The notes under the pieces are model-generated. The model did no database searches, was not told the DNA's origin, and saw only the letters and a list, made by a program, of their open reading frames with translations. The position numbers were made by a program, and so were the translations under genes. This document shows positions 21,198-28,641 of a DNA stretch of 28,705 nucleotides, one piece after another. Origin of the DNA: a virus; IMG/VR virus record IMGVR_UViG_3300035698_018724, positions 1 to 28,705 of that record. One strand, given 5' to 3'. The stretch's first letter is position 1; the number at the start of each line of letters is the position of its first letter.

Positions 21198-23678
21198 TCA
21201 TTCCAAATCATCCCATACTTCAACGTTGCTATCCAGGTCAATCACAGATGGCTCGTCATTTCCGTTGCCTTCCAGGTTATCCCACACCAGGCGCTGGCCA
21301 ATCTGCTGTTCGAACATAAGGCGGCATTCGCCCAGGAGCGGAAAGACATAGCCGTAGCATCGGCCATCCGTGAAGGTTTTAAGGTCTCCCCGGTCTTTCG
21401 GCGGCTTGGCACGTACCTTCTTCAATCCTGTCACGCGCTTGAGCAACCGGCTGCCTATCAGAAAATCCATCGACCGTCGACCAAAATACCTGTCACCTGC
21501 TTTGCGCAGGTATGTTTCCAGGCTGTCTTTGATGTCCTCGACCGCGACGATGATGTAGTCGTGGGCATCTTCCTTGAGGCTCAACGGGTCTGTTTCCCAA
21601 TCGCCGAACACAACGCCTTTTTCGTCGGTAGCGTCCCCAGTGCAAAGGCATTCGTACCACCAACTGTCGAAGTTGTCCAGCGAGTGGATTTTCTGCTCGG
21701 CAAGCGCTTTGGTTTGAGGAATACTTTGGCGTGGGTGATAGTCTTTGATGTCCCGAGTTTTCAAGTCGAACAGCAAGCCTTGAAGTCCGCCATTGTCAAG
21801 CTGCTTGTATAGAGCATCAAAGAACTTTTTGTCCCCTCTGAACTTGTCTGAGGCTTCGGTTATCATGAAGCGGCGTTCATCCTCCATAGAGGCTGGGACG
21901 ACCCAGTCCTCATTTGAGGCCATTCCGACGTGCAGATAGTTACGCCCCATGATTGCGTCTTTGCCCTTGCCCTCAAACATGATTGTGGGTTCAGTGATTA
22001 AGCGCTTGAGTTCGCCCTCAGCCTTCTTGTCGCCCGCCCACATAGCTTCATCGACAAACAGGAACACGCAGTCCCTGAGGTGAGAGTTGAAGTGGTTTGT
22101 AAAATGGTGCTGATGGCTGACGTGCATTCCGTGCCGGCCGGATAAGTTGGCAAGAGCCCTGAAGAACGTGCCTTTGCCCGAGCCTTTTGCTCCCTTAACG
22201 ATGAGCGCGACTTCAGCCGGCTTGTCAGGGTTCTGCACCATAAAGGCAGCCCAGTCAAGCATATACTTGTAGGCTTCCTCATCATCGTCGCAGAGCCCTT
22301 CCAGGATGAGCTGGTCGAGTAAGGACCAATCGCCTTTCTTCGGCTCCACTGCCCAGTCAGTCCATAGGTTGAGGACATTGGCTTTGGCAGGTATCGCGTT
22401 GGCAGGGTCAAATGCCACGCCGTCGTAACTAGTCCGCTTCCCCCATTTGAGCCACTCAACAGCGAGAGGCACGACGGTCGCTTTGTCCCCTACCGTTTTC
22501 TGGATGCGAATATTCGACAGGATGTCCATGAAGTCATTCTTCTTCTGGACCTCCCAGAATTCGCGGGGACCATCTGGCCAGGTATAGTCGACCTTTTTCC
22601 GGTATATCCGAAAGGTCCCGTTTTCGTTGACAGCCGCGTAGCCTTTCGCATTCAATGCCTCGAGAGGTCCAGACGTTGGGGCTCCTTCTGGCAAGGTGGT
22701 GATGATGTCAAGCAGGTCGGTATCATCCTCGGAAGTGTTGTCATATTCCTTGGTATTGAAATCTGCGGGAGGACCTCCGAAATCGTCTTGGGCAGTGTCC
22801 CGAGGGATAAGGTTGCTATTGCCTGCTTCCGTCAGAGCTTTGTACAAAGTCCGCTCGGTTACCCGCCGGCCTGTTTGATCGACGTGGAGACTATCCCAAC
22901 GGCGACCGATGAGCCAGGCGTCTTTCGCGTATTGATGATCTGAGGTAGACCATTCGAGGAACTCGTCTCGGCCTTCGCCAGCAGTCGCATGGTGGCAAGC
23001 CATCATGATTTCTAGCCAGGCAGTGTGGTCTTGATACTTGGTTGGGTCAAGCCCTTCGAGCATGTCTCCGAGTTGCTCAGCAGAGTATTTTCCCGCATCA
23101 ACCGTAACTGTTCGGCCAGGTCTTCTTGCGATTTCGATAAGACACGAGGGAGCTGCATGTAATCCCTCCATCCCAACGGCGAGCGGATCGTCTGACCAGA
23201 GGTACGGCTCTTTTGTGTCGGGATGGACAGAGCCTGGAGCGACAACCTGGCGCCCGAGAGCTTTGAACTCAACGCCCTGATACGCCTCGAGAGTGTCTCG
23301 AAGCTGTTCATGCTCTGGCTTGAGCATGTAAATATGCAATCCGCCAGAGCCTGTGATGACGGTAGGGTATTCTGAGAAGTCAATGCCAAGGTCTTTCTCC
23401 ATACGGGTAATTGGATCGTCGCCCTGTTCAAAGTTGCGAGGGTCCACATCAATAACAAGGTCGCAAGGCCGCATCCTCACTCCGATGTTAGCGTCTTCGA
23501 GATGCTCGAGCGCTTCGTCAAAAGTGAGAGGATGGTCTTTTCGCCATCCTTTATGAGGGGCTTTACCTATAGCACGACCTTTTTGATCGAGAGCGTTAGG
23601 AGTGTGCAGAGGAATAAGCTCATGTCCGCTTGTCTTGAACGCGTTGAGCTGGTCAGGCTTGAATTTCCATTTACTCAT
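21198..23678 (-). CDS. Primase-helicase: prim-pol domain plus SF3 (DUF5906) helicase
   Basis: The 826-residue replication protein has an N-terminal bifunctional primase/polymerase domain with LVIDVDP (catalytic DxD at 77-79), GSGGLHIYM (110-118) and FKALGRQVVAPGSVHP. The middle contains a linker, and the helicase half carries Walker A GAKGSGKGT (496-504), Walker B VFLFVDEA (538-545) and a later SNEDWVVPASMEDERRF with sensor and arginine residues, typical of the D5/P4-like superfamily 3. The C-terminal region (IKDSLETYLRKAGDRYFGRR, then KRVTGLKKVRAK) resembles a winged helix. It would prime and unwind DNA at the origin. The ATG at 23678 has GGAGAC upstream. It is the only minus-strand gene in the rightward half. 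Confidence 0.9.
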   Translation of the reverse strand: MSKWKFKPDQLNAFKTSGHELIPLHTPNALDQKGRAIGKAPHKGWRKDHPLTFDEALEHLEDANIGVRMRPCDLVIDVDPRNFEQGDDPITRMEKDLGIDFSEYPTVITGSGGLHIYMLKPEHEQLRDTLEAYQGVEFKALGRQVVAPGSVHPDTKEPYLWSDDPLAVGMEGLHAAPSCLIEIARRPGRTVTVDAGKYSAEQLGDMLEGLDPTKYQDHTAWLEIMMACHHATAGEGRDEFLEWSTSDHQYAKDAWLIGRRWDSLHVDQTGRRVTERTLYKALTEAGNSNLIPRDTAQDDFGGPPADFNTKEYDNTSEDDTDLLDIITTLPEGAPTSGPLEALNAKGYAAVNENGTFRIYRKKVDYTWPDGPREFWEVQKKNDFMDILSNIRIQKTVGDKATVVPLAVEWLKWGKRTSYDGVAFDPANAIPAKANVLNLWTDWAVEPKKGDWSLLDQLILEGLCDDDEEAYKYMLDWAAFMVQNPDKPAEVALIVKGAKGSGKGTFFRALANLSGRHGMHVSHQHHFTNHFNSHLRDCVFLFVDEAMWAGDKKAEGELKRLITEPTIMFEGKGKDAIMGRNYLHVGMASNEDWVVPASMEDERRFMITEASDKFRGDKKFFDALYKQLDNGGLQGLLFDLKTRDIKDYHPRQSIPQTKALAEQKIHSLDNFDSWWYECLCTGDATDEKGVVFGDWETDPLSLKEDAHDYIIVAVEDIKDSLETYLRKAGDRYFGRRSMDFLIGSRLLKRVTGLKKVRAKPPKDRGDLKTFTDGRCYGYVFPLLGECRLMFEQQIGQRLVWDNLEGNGNDEPSVIDLDSNVEVWDDLE

Positions 23679-23883
23679 GTCAGGTTTAGTCTCCAGGTCA
23701 ATTTGTTTGGATACAATGAGGCAGCGAGCTGTTTCAAGCCACCAACGTGGAGACGTTAAATACGTACATTTATATAGGCTTCGACGCCATCGTGCTTTTT
23801 CTCAAGTGATGGTTACTCTTAATCTAATTCCCAAGCAGTTACTGGGCATCAAACAAATCGACCTCGAAACCATGGAGACACCT

Positions 23884-24291
23884 ATGTCAATTGAAGACAA
23901 TCTGAAAACACTCGCCGAAAACTCGACCCGCATTGCTGATGCACTTGAAGCTATGCTCTCAAGCTCTTCCACTGCCGGATTGGTTGCTGACGAAAAGCCG
24001 GTTGAGGAAAAGCCGGTTGAGAAAAAGCCGGTTGAAAAGAAGCCGGTTGAGAAAAAGCCGGTTGAAAAGAAGGTTGACCCGCTCGACGATGCTCCAGACG
24101 ATGAACCAAAAATCGACAAGGAAGATGTCCGCAAAGCTTTGATGAACTATCGTGACATTGAAGGCTCGCCGGCTATGCTTGAGCTGCTCGCTGAACACGG
24201 TGACGGAGCTTCAGGCATCAAGGACCTGGATGAGGCCTTCTTCGCCAAGGTCCACACCGCAGCGATCAAAGGGCCAAAAAAGAAGAAGTAG
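23884..24291 (+). CDS. Lys/Glu-repeat protein of the recombination cluster
   Basis: The 135-residue protein has an N-terminal helix (MSIEDNLKTLAENSTRIADA), a flexible linker of EKPVE/KKPVE repeats (about 37-61), and a C-terminal fold with KEDVRKALMNYRDIEGSPAM, LAEHGDGASGIKDLDEAFFA and a lysine tail. Phage proteins with this layout, in which DVRKAL begins a helical module with an L--GA----L domain, often lie beside DUF2815 and DUF2800 genes, as here. Exact function unknown. The ATG at 23884 follows CATGGAGAC; the longer upstream frame is not used. The 205 bases before it hold no promoter I could call with confidence. Confidence 0.75.
   Translation: MSIEDNLKTLAENSTRIADALEAMLSSSSTAGLVADEKPVEEKPVEKKPVEKKPVEKKPVEKKVDPLDDAPDDEPKIDKEDVRKALMNYRDIEGSPAMLELLAEHGDGASGIKDLDEAFFAKVHTAAIKGPKKKK
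23992..24066 (+). repeat. Five 15-bp tandem repeats encoding (K/E)KPVE
   Basis: Units of GAAAAGCCGGTTGAG with changes at three positions are repeated five times, followed by a partial unit. The copies are nearly identical in silent positions, so the linker expanded recently by slippage. Confidence 0.9.
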
Positions 24292-24334
24292 TTTTTCGCT
24301 CGACGTCTACCACTCATCAAATAGGGAATAGGAT

Positions 24335-24676
24335 ATGATGACCACCTTATATTATCTACTCGACCTGATAGCTAATTGGCTACCAGGCAACAAATCGGAC
24401 CCAACTTCTTTTGAAGCGCGTGTCCGAGCGGCAGCGAGTGCCAAGTCGTCCATTATTGACCAGGCCATTGTCAAATTCAGCGCTGAAATCGACGCGGTGC
24501 AGGCTGAAGCCAAAGCCCGTGTCGATGGCATCCGCACGTTGATGGAAACTGCGTCTCATGAGCTTGATGTTTTGAGCAAAGCGGACGGAGTGCTTCCACC
24601 AAAAGAAGCAGCAGGAGCTGAAAAGCTTCAGGCTGGCGTGGTGAAAAGCCTTGACGTGTCGAAGCCAAAAAGCTGA
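24335..24676 (+). CDS. Unknown coiled-coil protein, 113 aa
   Basis: MMTTLYYLLDLIANWLPGNK begins with a short hydrophobic helix that could associate with membrane but is too short for a firm transmembrane call. A charged helix follows (SFEARVRAAASAKSSIIDQA, FSAEIDAVQAEAKARVDGIR, TLMETASHELDVLSKA). The gene follows the Lys/Glu-repeat gene and its stop overlaps the next start as TGATG. It starts at 24335 (or 24338). No family recognised. Confidence 0.65.
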   Translation: MMTTLYYLLDLIANWLPGNKSDPTSFEARVRAAASAKSSIIDQAIVKFSAEIDAVQAEAKARVDGIRTLMETASHELDVLSKADGVLPPKEAAGAEKLQAGVVKSLDVSKPKS

Positions 24677-24813
24677 TGGACAACGGTGATGAAGATATTC
24701 ATGACCTTGGGGTGAAGGGAAAGATTTTTCCTATACTGGCCACCGCGTTCGGGCAAGAAGTTTCAATCAATAATGTGCGCATTACTTTCCCACAGACTAC
24801 GGAGACCCATTAA
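24676..24813 (+). CDS. Small 45-aa ORF
   Basis: The ATG at 24676 overlaps the preceding stop by one base and the stop at 24811-24813 lies one base ahead of the next start, so the ORF exactly fills the gap. It reads MDNGDEDIHDLGVKGKIFPI, then LATAFGQEVSINNVRITFPQ and TTETH. The tight packing, and the GGAGAC SD of the next gene lying within its last codons, support it as real. Function unknown. Confidence 0.5.
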   Translation: MDNGDEDIHDLGVKGKIFPILATAFGQEVSINNVRITFPQTTETH

Positions 24814-24814
24814 C

Positions 24815-26257
24815 ATGGCAAAACATGCCCGCCTTTCAGCGTCAGGTTCAAAGCGCTATATAAACTGCAAGGGCTCAATCGCTTTTTGCGACAGCCTTCC
24901 GAGTGAAATGCGATCGGGTACCAACCCAGCTGCTCAGACCGGAACTTGTGCCCACGCTGTTGGCGAGCAATGCCTGGCTGATGGCAAATTGACATCCGCA
25001 CATCTTGAAGGCAAGCTGGTTTGGATAGACGCCCAGGAAGATGCTCACATATGCAATTTGACTGCGGAGCAATCAGAGAAATTCGTGAAGGCCTCCAATG
25101 GCGCTTTGGCGGCTGAGATTGGGGAAGATGTACAGTTCTTCTGCGAGATTGATGACCGCATGGTTGAAGGCGTCGATGTCTATCTGGACACTATCTGGGA
25201 AGACTGGACGAAGCTCGGACGAGATGTTACCGAGATGTCCATCGAACGCGGTTTTGATCTGTCCTGGCTACGTCCAGAGATGTTCGGCACCTCAGACTGC
25301 ACGCTATACCAATTTATGGGCCGGCTGGCTGTCTACGACTATAAAAACGGTCGTGTTGACGTCGAAGTCAAGGGCAACACCCAGGGGATGTATTATGCCC
25401 TTGGTATGGCCCACGAAGTTGACTGGCTGTTTGAAGACGTGGAAATTGTCGTTGTCCAGCCAAATTCCTATCATGAGGATGGCAAAGTCCGGCGATGGGT
25501 TATCACAAAAGAGCAGCTAAAGGCATTTGAGAAAATGCTTGGTGAAGCCCATGACGAAGTCCAGCAAGCAATCACCGAGATGGACTGGGTTGATGATGAC
25601 GCTAGCTTTCTGGAATGGTGTGAAAAATGGCTCAGTGTCGGAGACGATGGCGACCACTGCACCTACTGCGACGGGCTCAACACTTGCCCCGTTGCGCGTC
25701 AGAAAGTCGCAGACATTGCCAAAACCGATTTTGCGACCTGCAATGAAGACCCAAAAGAAAGGGAAGTAGACTTGTCAGACCATACCCCCGAAGACATTCA
25801 ACGCCTGGCTGAAGTTTTAACCTGGACGCCCTTCCTTGACAGACTTGTCAAGTCAGCGGCAGCGTTGGCAGAAAAGCGTTTGAGTGCCGGCAAACCGGTT
25901 CCAGGACGTAAGATGGTGTCCGGCAAAGCCAACCGATCGATGGACCTGGATGCGGACACTCTTCTCAAAGAGCTGAAAAAGCGCAAGATTAAAGTCCTGA
26001 AGAAAGACCTCTACGAGCCGGTCAAAGCCAAAAAGGTGAAATCACCTGCTCAGCTTGAAAAGATTTCGAAGGAAGTCAAGTCTCACATCCAGGGCGTTTG
26101 GGACGAGGACATGGACTGCTGGGCAGTTACGCCATTGGCCACGAAAAACTATGGCAAGCCCACTGTGGTTCCTGAGAGCGATCCGCGCAAAGCGCTTGAG
26201 CTCAGCGCCAAAAATGACTTTGAAGAGGACGATGAAGATTTTGTCCCTCCATCGTAA
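24815..26257 (+). CDS. DUF2800 PD-(D/E)XK nuclease
   Basis: The 480-residue protein opens ARLSASGSKRYINCKGSIAF, the standard DUF2800 start, with GTCAHAVGE (His47) next. GTSDC (Asp161) and VYDYKNG (Asp175, Lys177) form the PD-(D/E)XK core and NTQGMYYALG the Q/Y helix motif. A late set of cysteines (WCEKW and HCTYCDGLNTC) may hold an iron-sulfur cluster, as in RecB/Cas4-like nucleases. It is probably an exonuclease in phage recombination, acting with the DUF2815 protein. The ATG at 24815 has ACGGAGAC 8 bases upstream; the 14 codons before it are not used. Confidence 0.85.
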   Translation: MAKHARLSASGSKRYINCKGSIAFCDSLPSEMRSGTNPAAQTGTCAHAVGEQCLADGKLTSAHLEGKLVWIDAQEDAHICNLTAEQSEKFVKASNGALAAEIGEDVQFFCEIDDRMVEGVDVYLDTIWEDWTKLGRDVTEMSIERGFDLSWLRPEMFGTSDCTLYQFMGRLAVYDYKNGRVDVEVKGNTQGMYYALGMAHEVDWLFEDVEIVVVQPNSYHEDGKVRRWVITKEQLKAFEKMLGEAHDEVQQAITEMDWVDDDASFLEWCEKWLSVGDDGDHCTYCDGLNTCPVARQKVADIAKTDFATCNEDPKEREVDLSDHTPEDIQRLAEVLTWTPFLDRLVKSAAALAEKRLSAGKPVPGRKMVSGKANRSMDLDADTLLKELKKRKIKVLKKDLYEPVKAKKVKSPAQLEKISKEVKSHIQGVWDEDMDCWAVTPLATKNYGKPTVVPESDPRKALELSAKNDFEEDDEDFVPPS

Positions 26258-26528
26258 GGCAAGTGGCTTGACTGCACAAGAGCAGTCAGACCAGCAAGTC
26301 AGACAGTTCATTCATGATCGAGGCGCCCTGGGTGAGTCCCTGGTAGTCCCGCTCATGATTGTCTGGCACGAATACGAAAACTATATGGGCAGCAGAGAGG
26401 TAACTGCCCGTGCATTTCGACGATCGCTCGAGGCAATACCCTGGTGCGTGATCGAAAACCGGCCGAATGCCCGCGGCAAATTTAAGACGGTGGTAACTGG
26501 GCTTGGGCTCAAACCAACGGCACCTTAA
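26232..26528 (+). CDS. Winged-helix-like small protein, 98 aa
   Basis: The gene starts within the last 26 bases of the nuclease gene. The protein MKILSLHRKASGLTAQEQSD has MIVWHEYENYMGSREVTARA, FRRSLEAIPWCVIENRPNAR and KFKTVVTGLGLKP. The order helix-helix-basic hairpin and the closing G-GL pattern resemble the winged helix at the C-terminus of D5/P4-type primases, so it may be a DNA-binding accessory protein. The start is not certain: ATG at 26214 is another option, and 26232 has AGAGGA only a few bases upstream. Confidence 0.55.
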   Translation: MKILSLHRKASGLTAQEQSDQQVRQFIHDRGALGESLVVPLMIVWHEYENYMGSREVTARAFRRSLEAIPWCVIENRPNARGKFKTVVTGLGLKPTAP

Positions 26529-26625
26529 TTTGCCAAAAAGCATAAGGTCATTTTTCGCTTTCAGCAATGGTGAGGAAAGCGAAGGCTCGTTGATGGGCCA
26601 TTTTGTAAAAAGGAAGCCAGTTGTT

Positions 26626-27189
26626 ATGGCATTTAAGAAACTCGTTACCCCGGTATTCAGGGCATCGTTCCCCAAAGTTTTCACTCCTGAAAGCTTCGAC
26701 GGTGGTCCACTGAAATACAGTGTGTCTGCAGTCTGGGACCCAAGCCGCTTCACGAAGAAAGAGAAAGAGCTCTGGCAGGCAATGCTTGACTTGGCTGATG
26801 ACGTGTCTGTTGACATGTTCAAAAAGAAAATTGCCGATTTGCCTGGCAACGTCAAAACTCCTCTGCGTGACGGTGAAGAAAAAGCTGACCTCGAAGGCTA
26901 CGGTGAAGGAACTATGTTCTGCAACCTGTCGTCCAAGATGCAGCCTGGCATCATCGACAAAGACCGCAATGACATCCTGGATGCAAGCGAATTTTATCCT
27001 GGCTGCTATGCTCGTGCCACCATTTCGGCGTACGCGTATGACAACAAGGGCAAGGGCGTTGCATTCGGTCTGCAGAATTTGCAGAAAGTCGCGGATGGCG
27101 ATCGCCTTGACAGTCGCACTGAAGCATCGGAAGACTTCGATGAAGCAGACGACGATCGCTGGGGTTCGTCTGACCCTCTTGACGATTAA
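26626..27189 (+). CDS. DUF2815 ssDNA-binding-like protein
   Basis: The 187-residue protein has the DUF2815 pattern: MAFKKLVTPVFRASFPKVFT, YSVSAVWDP, a helical middle (KKEKELWQAMLDLADDVSVD), LPGNVKTPLRDGEEKADLEG, ASEFYPGCYARATISAYAYD and GKGVAFGLQNLQKVADGDRL, then an acidic tail (EASEDFDEADDDRW and DPLDD) as in single-strand DNA-binding proteins. The start at 26626 is chosen by the family N-terminus; the frame continues further upstream to 26593. SD is AGGAAG. It lies beside the DUF2800 nuclease, the usual pair, and ends before a strong terminator. Confidence 0.85.
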   Translation: MAFKKLVTPVFRASFPKVFTPESFDGGPLKYSVSAVWDPSRFTKKEKELWQAMLDLADDVSVDMFKKKIADLPGNVKTPLRDGEEKADLEGYGEGTMFCNLSSKMQPGIIDKDRNDILDASEFYPGCYARATISAYAYDNKGKGVAFGLQNLQKVADGDRLDSRTEASEDFDEADDDRWGSSDPLDD

Positions 27190-27216
27190 AGTCTGAAGTC
27201 CTCAACAGACACAGAG

Positions 27217-27249
27217 AATGCCCGGCCAGGAAACTGGTCGGGCATTTTT
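27217..27249 (+). terminator. Intrinsic terminator after the DUF2815 gene
   Basis: AATGCCCGGCCAG, loop GAAA, CTGGTCGGGCATT with one G-U pair, then a T run (13-bp stem). It closes the 23884-27189 gene group before the next promoter. Confidence 0.92.
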
Positions 27250-27250
27250 G

Positions 27251-27262
27251 TAGCCATGGCTA
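27251..27262. repeat. TAGCCATGGCTA palindrome before the AAA+ gene
   Basis: An exact 12-bp copy directly after the terminator, 19 bases before the -35 box of the promoter at 27282. The spacing is about 7 bases longer than at 13099 and 20488. Confidence 0.65.
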
Positions 27263-27281
27263 TTTATTTTTATTTAGGGTG

Positions 27282-27310
27282 TGTACAGCTTGCATAGACC
27301 TATGCATAAG
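27282..27310 (+). promoter_or_regulatory. Promoter of the AAA+ gene (TTTACA family)
   Basis: TGTACA (27282-27287), a 17-base spacer and CATAAG (27305-27310). The preceding TATTTTTATTTAGGG and following GCTTGCAT match the 7832 promoter almost exactly. It is 31 bases before the start codon. Confidence 0.65.
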
Positions 27311-27341
27311 AACTGCATCAACAACACGGAGACCTCGCCAA

Positions 27342-28472
27342 ATGGCCGATATGCAAGAAGTTCTAGTTCAGCTGATGGCAGCTAATCCTCACGCCAATAA
27401 TCAGCAACTCGCTGCGGCGATGAGGGAAGCGGTTCCCGGCGCAAAAACCACGCCGGCCTCAATCAGCTCTATGAAATCGAGGCTGAAAGCATCTATAGCA
27501 TTAGGCGATGGACCCGAAGGATTGGACATTGCTTCAATCAATATTCCAAAAGCTGCAAATGTTTTTAATACTCTTCCCGACGGCGAGGATGATGAGGAAA
27601 CTATTGACGAAGCAATGGACCGTATTGACTTACGGTATAAGGCAATGGAGCGGCTTTCCCGCCGTCTTGTCGGAGGCTCAATCAACAGTCTAATCATCAG
27701 CGGCCCTCCGGGTTTAGGAAAATCTTTCACTGTGGAAGAAGCTCTTGAAGAGGAAGAAGTTGCCTCCGAGGGAGTATTCCAAAATGTTCTTCTGAAGGAA
27801 GAGGATGGACTGTCTGCTGACGATAGTGACAGCGAGGAAGAAGATTGGAAGCCTTCTGATGAAGAAAACCGGCCGCGTCTATATGACCAAATATCGGGTT
27901 CCATAACGGCTGTGGGTCTTTATCAAGCTTTATGGAATACACGCAACGGAGGCGTTGTGGTCCTCGACGATATTGATGAGGTATTCCGCGACGAAGTTTC
28001 ATTGAACCTTCTGAAGGCTGCTCTTGACAGCAAAAAGAAGCGCATGTTGTCATGGCGGAAAGAAGCATCTTGGCTTGACGACTATGGCATTGATAAGACC
28101 TTTCAGTTCAAAGGTCATGTCATATTTTTGACCAATGTGGATTTTGAAGCTGAGATTGAAAAAGGCAATAAGCTGTCAGAGCATTTCAAGGCGCTGATTG
28201 ACCGCTCAATGTACCTCTGCTTGACCCTCCGCACAAAGCGTGATTTCATGATCCGCATCCGTCAAGTTGCGGGCGGTGAAGAAGGAATGATTTGTAAATC
28301 CTTTGGGCTGAGCAAAGAAGAGAGCGACGAGATTTTGGACTTTGTGGCTGACCACCAAAATGAGTTTTACAACTTGTCACTGCGCTTGGTCAACCAGATT
28401 GCGCAATGCCGCGCGGTCGACCCCGAAGGATGGGAAAGCGACATCTTTGCAACGAAAACAAGGACACGGTGA
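27342..28472 (+). CDS. AAA+ ATPase with N-terminal AKT module
   Basis: The 376-residue protein begins with a helical module (MADMQEVLVQLMAANPHANN, MREAVPGAKTTPASISSMKS) shared with three other sites in the window. The ATPase core has Walker A GPPGLGKS (121-128), Walker B VVVLDDID (205-212) and a sensor 1 region IFLTN (261-265). An acidic insert (SADDSDSEEED) lies at about 158-168. The C-terminus is helical with no recognised domain. The ATG at 27342 is chosen for ACGGAGAC upstream. It could load a helicase or remodel a protein complex, but the target is unknown. It is the first gene after a terminator and has its own promoter. Confidence 0.8.
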   Translation: MADMQEVLVQLMAANPHANNQQLAAAMREAVPGAKTTPASISSMKSRLKASIALGDGPEGLDIASINIPKAANVFNTLPDGEDDEETIDEAMDRIDLRYKAMERLSRRLVGGSINSLIISGPPGLGKSFTVEEALEEEEVASEGVFQNVLLKEEDGLSADDSDSEEEDWKPSDEENRPRLYDQISGSITAVGLYQALWNTRNGGVVVLDDIDEVFRDEVSLNLLKAALDSKKKRMLSWRKEASWLDDYGIDKTFQFKGHVIFLTNVDFEAEIEKGNKLSEHFKALIDRSMYLCLTLRTKRDFMIRIRQVAGGEEGMICKSFGLSKEESDEILDFVADHQNEFYNLSLRLVNQIAQCRAVDPEGWESDIFATKTRTR

Positions 28473-28473
28473 T

Positions 28474-28641
28474 ATGAGCGACAAGCCTCAATTAACTCAG
28501 TCTCAAAAAGCTTTGGTTGTGCAATCAAGGTGGTTCGTGGGCCACTTCAATAGGCAAGCTGAAAAAATACCTTTGAATAAGCCGCCACAGCCTCCTCAGG
28601 ACAAGAAGGAGTTGCCTAGCAATGTTACATCAATCCGATAG
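28474..28641 (+). CDS. Small 55-aa protein
   Basis: The protein (MSDKPQLTQSQKALVVQSRW) is basic, with a proline-rich second half (LNKPPQPPQDKKELPSNV). It starts two bases after the ATPase stop with AAGGA upstream. No family recognised. It probably shares the ATPase mRNA. Confidence 0.6.
   Translation: MSDKPQLTQSQKALVVQSRWFVGHFNRQAEKIPLNKPPQPPQDKKELPSNVTSIR

Noticed and set aside
21098-21319. 73-residue plus-strand frame after the 20590 gene
   Set aside because: It runs into the 3' end of the primase-helicase on the other strand, is Pro/Ser-rich and has no SD.
23602-23883. N-terminal extension of the 23884 gene
   Set aside because: It overlaps the start of the primase-helicase gene, and the ATG at 23884 has a GGAGAC SD.
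23992-24066. CRISPR-like array
   Set aside because: The repeats are contiguous 15-mers without spacers and in frame with a protein.
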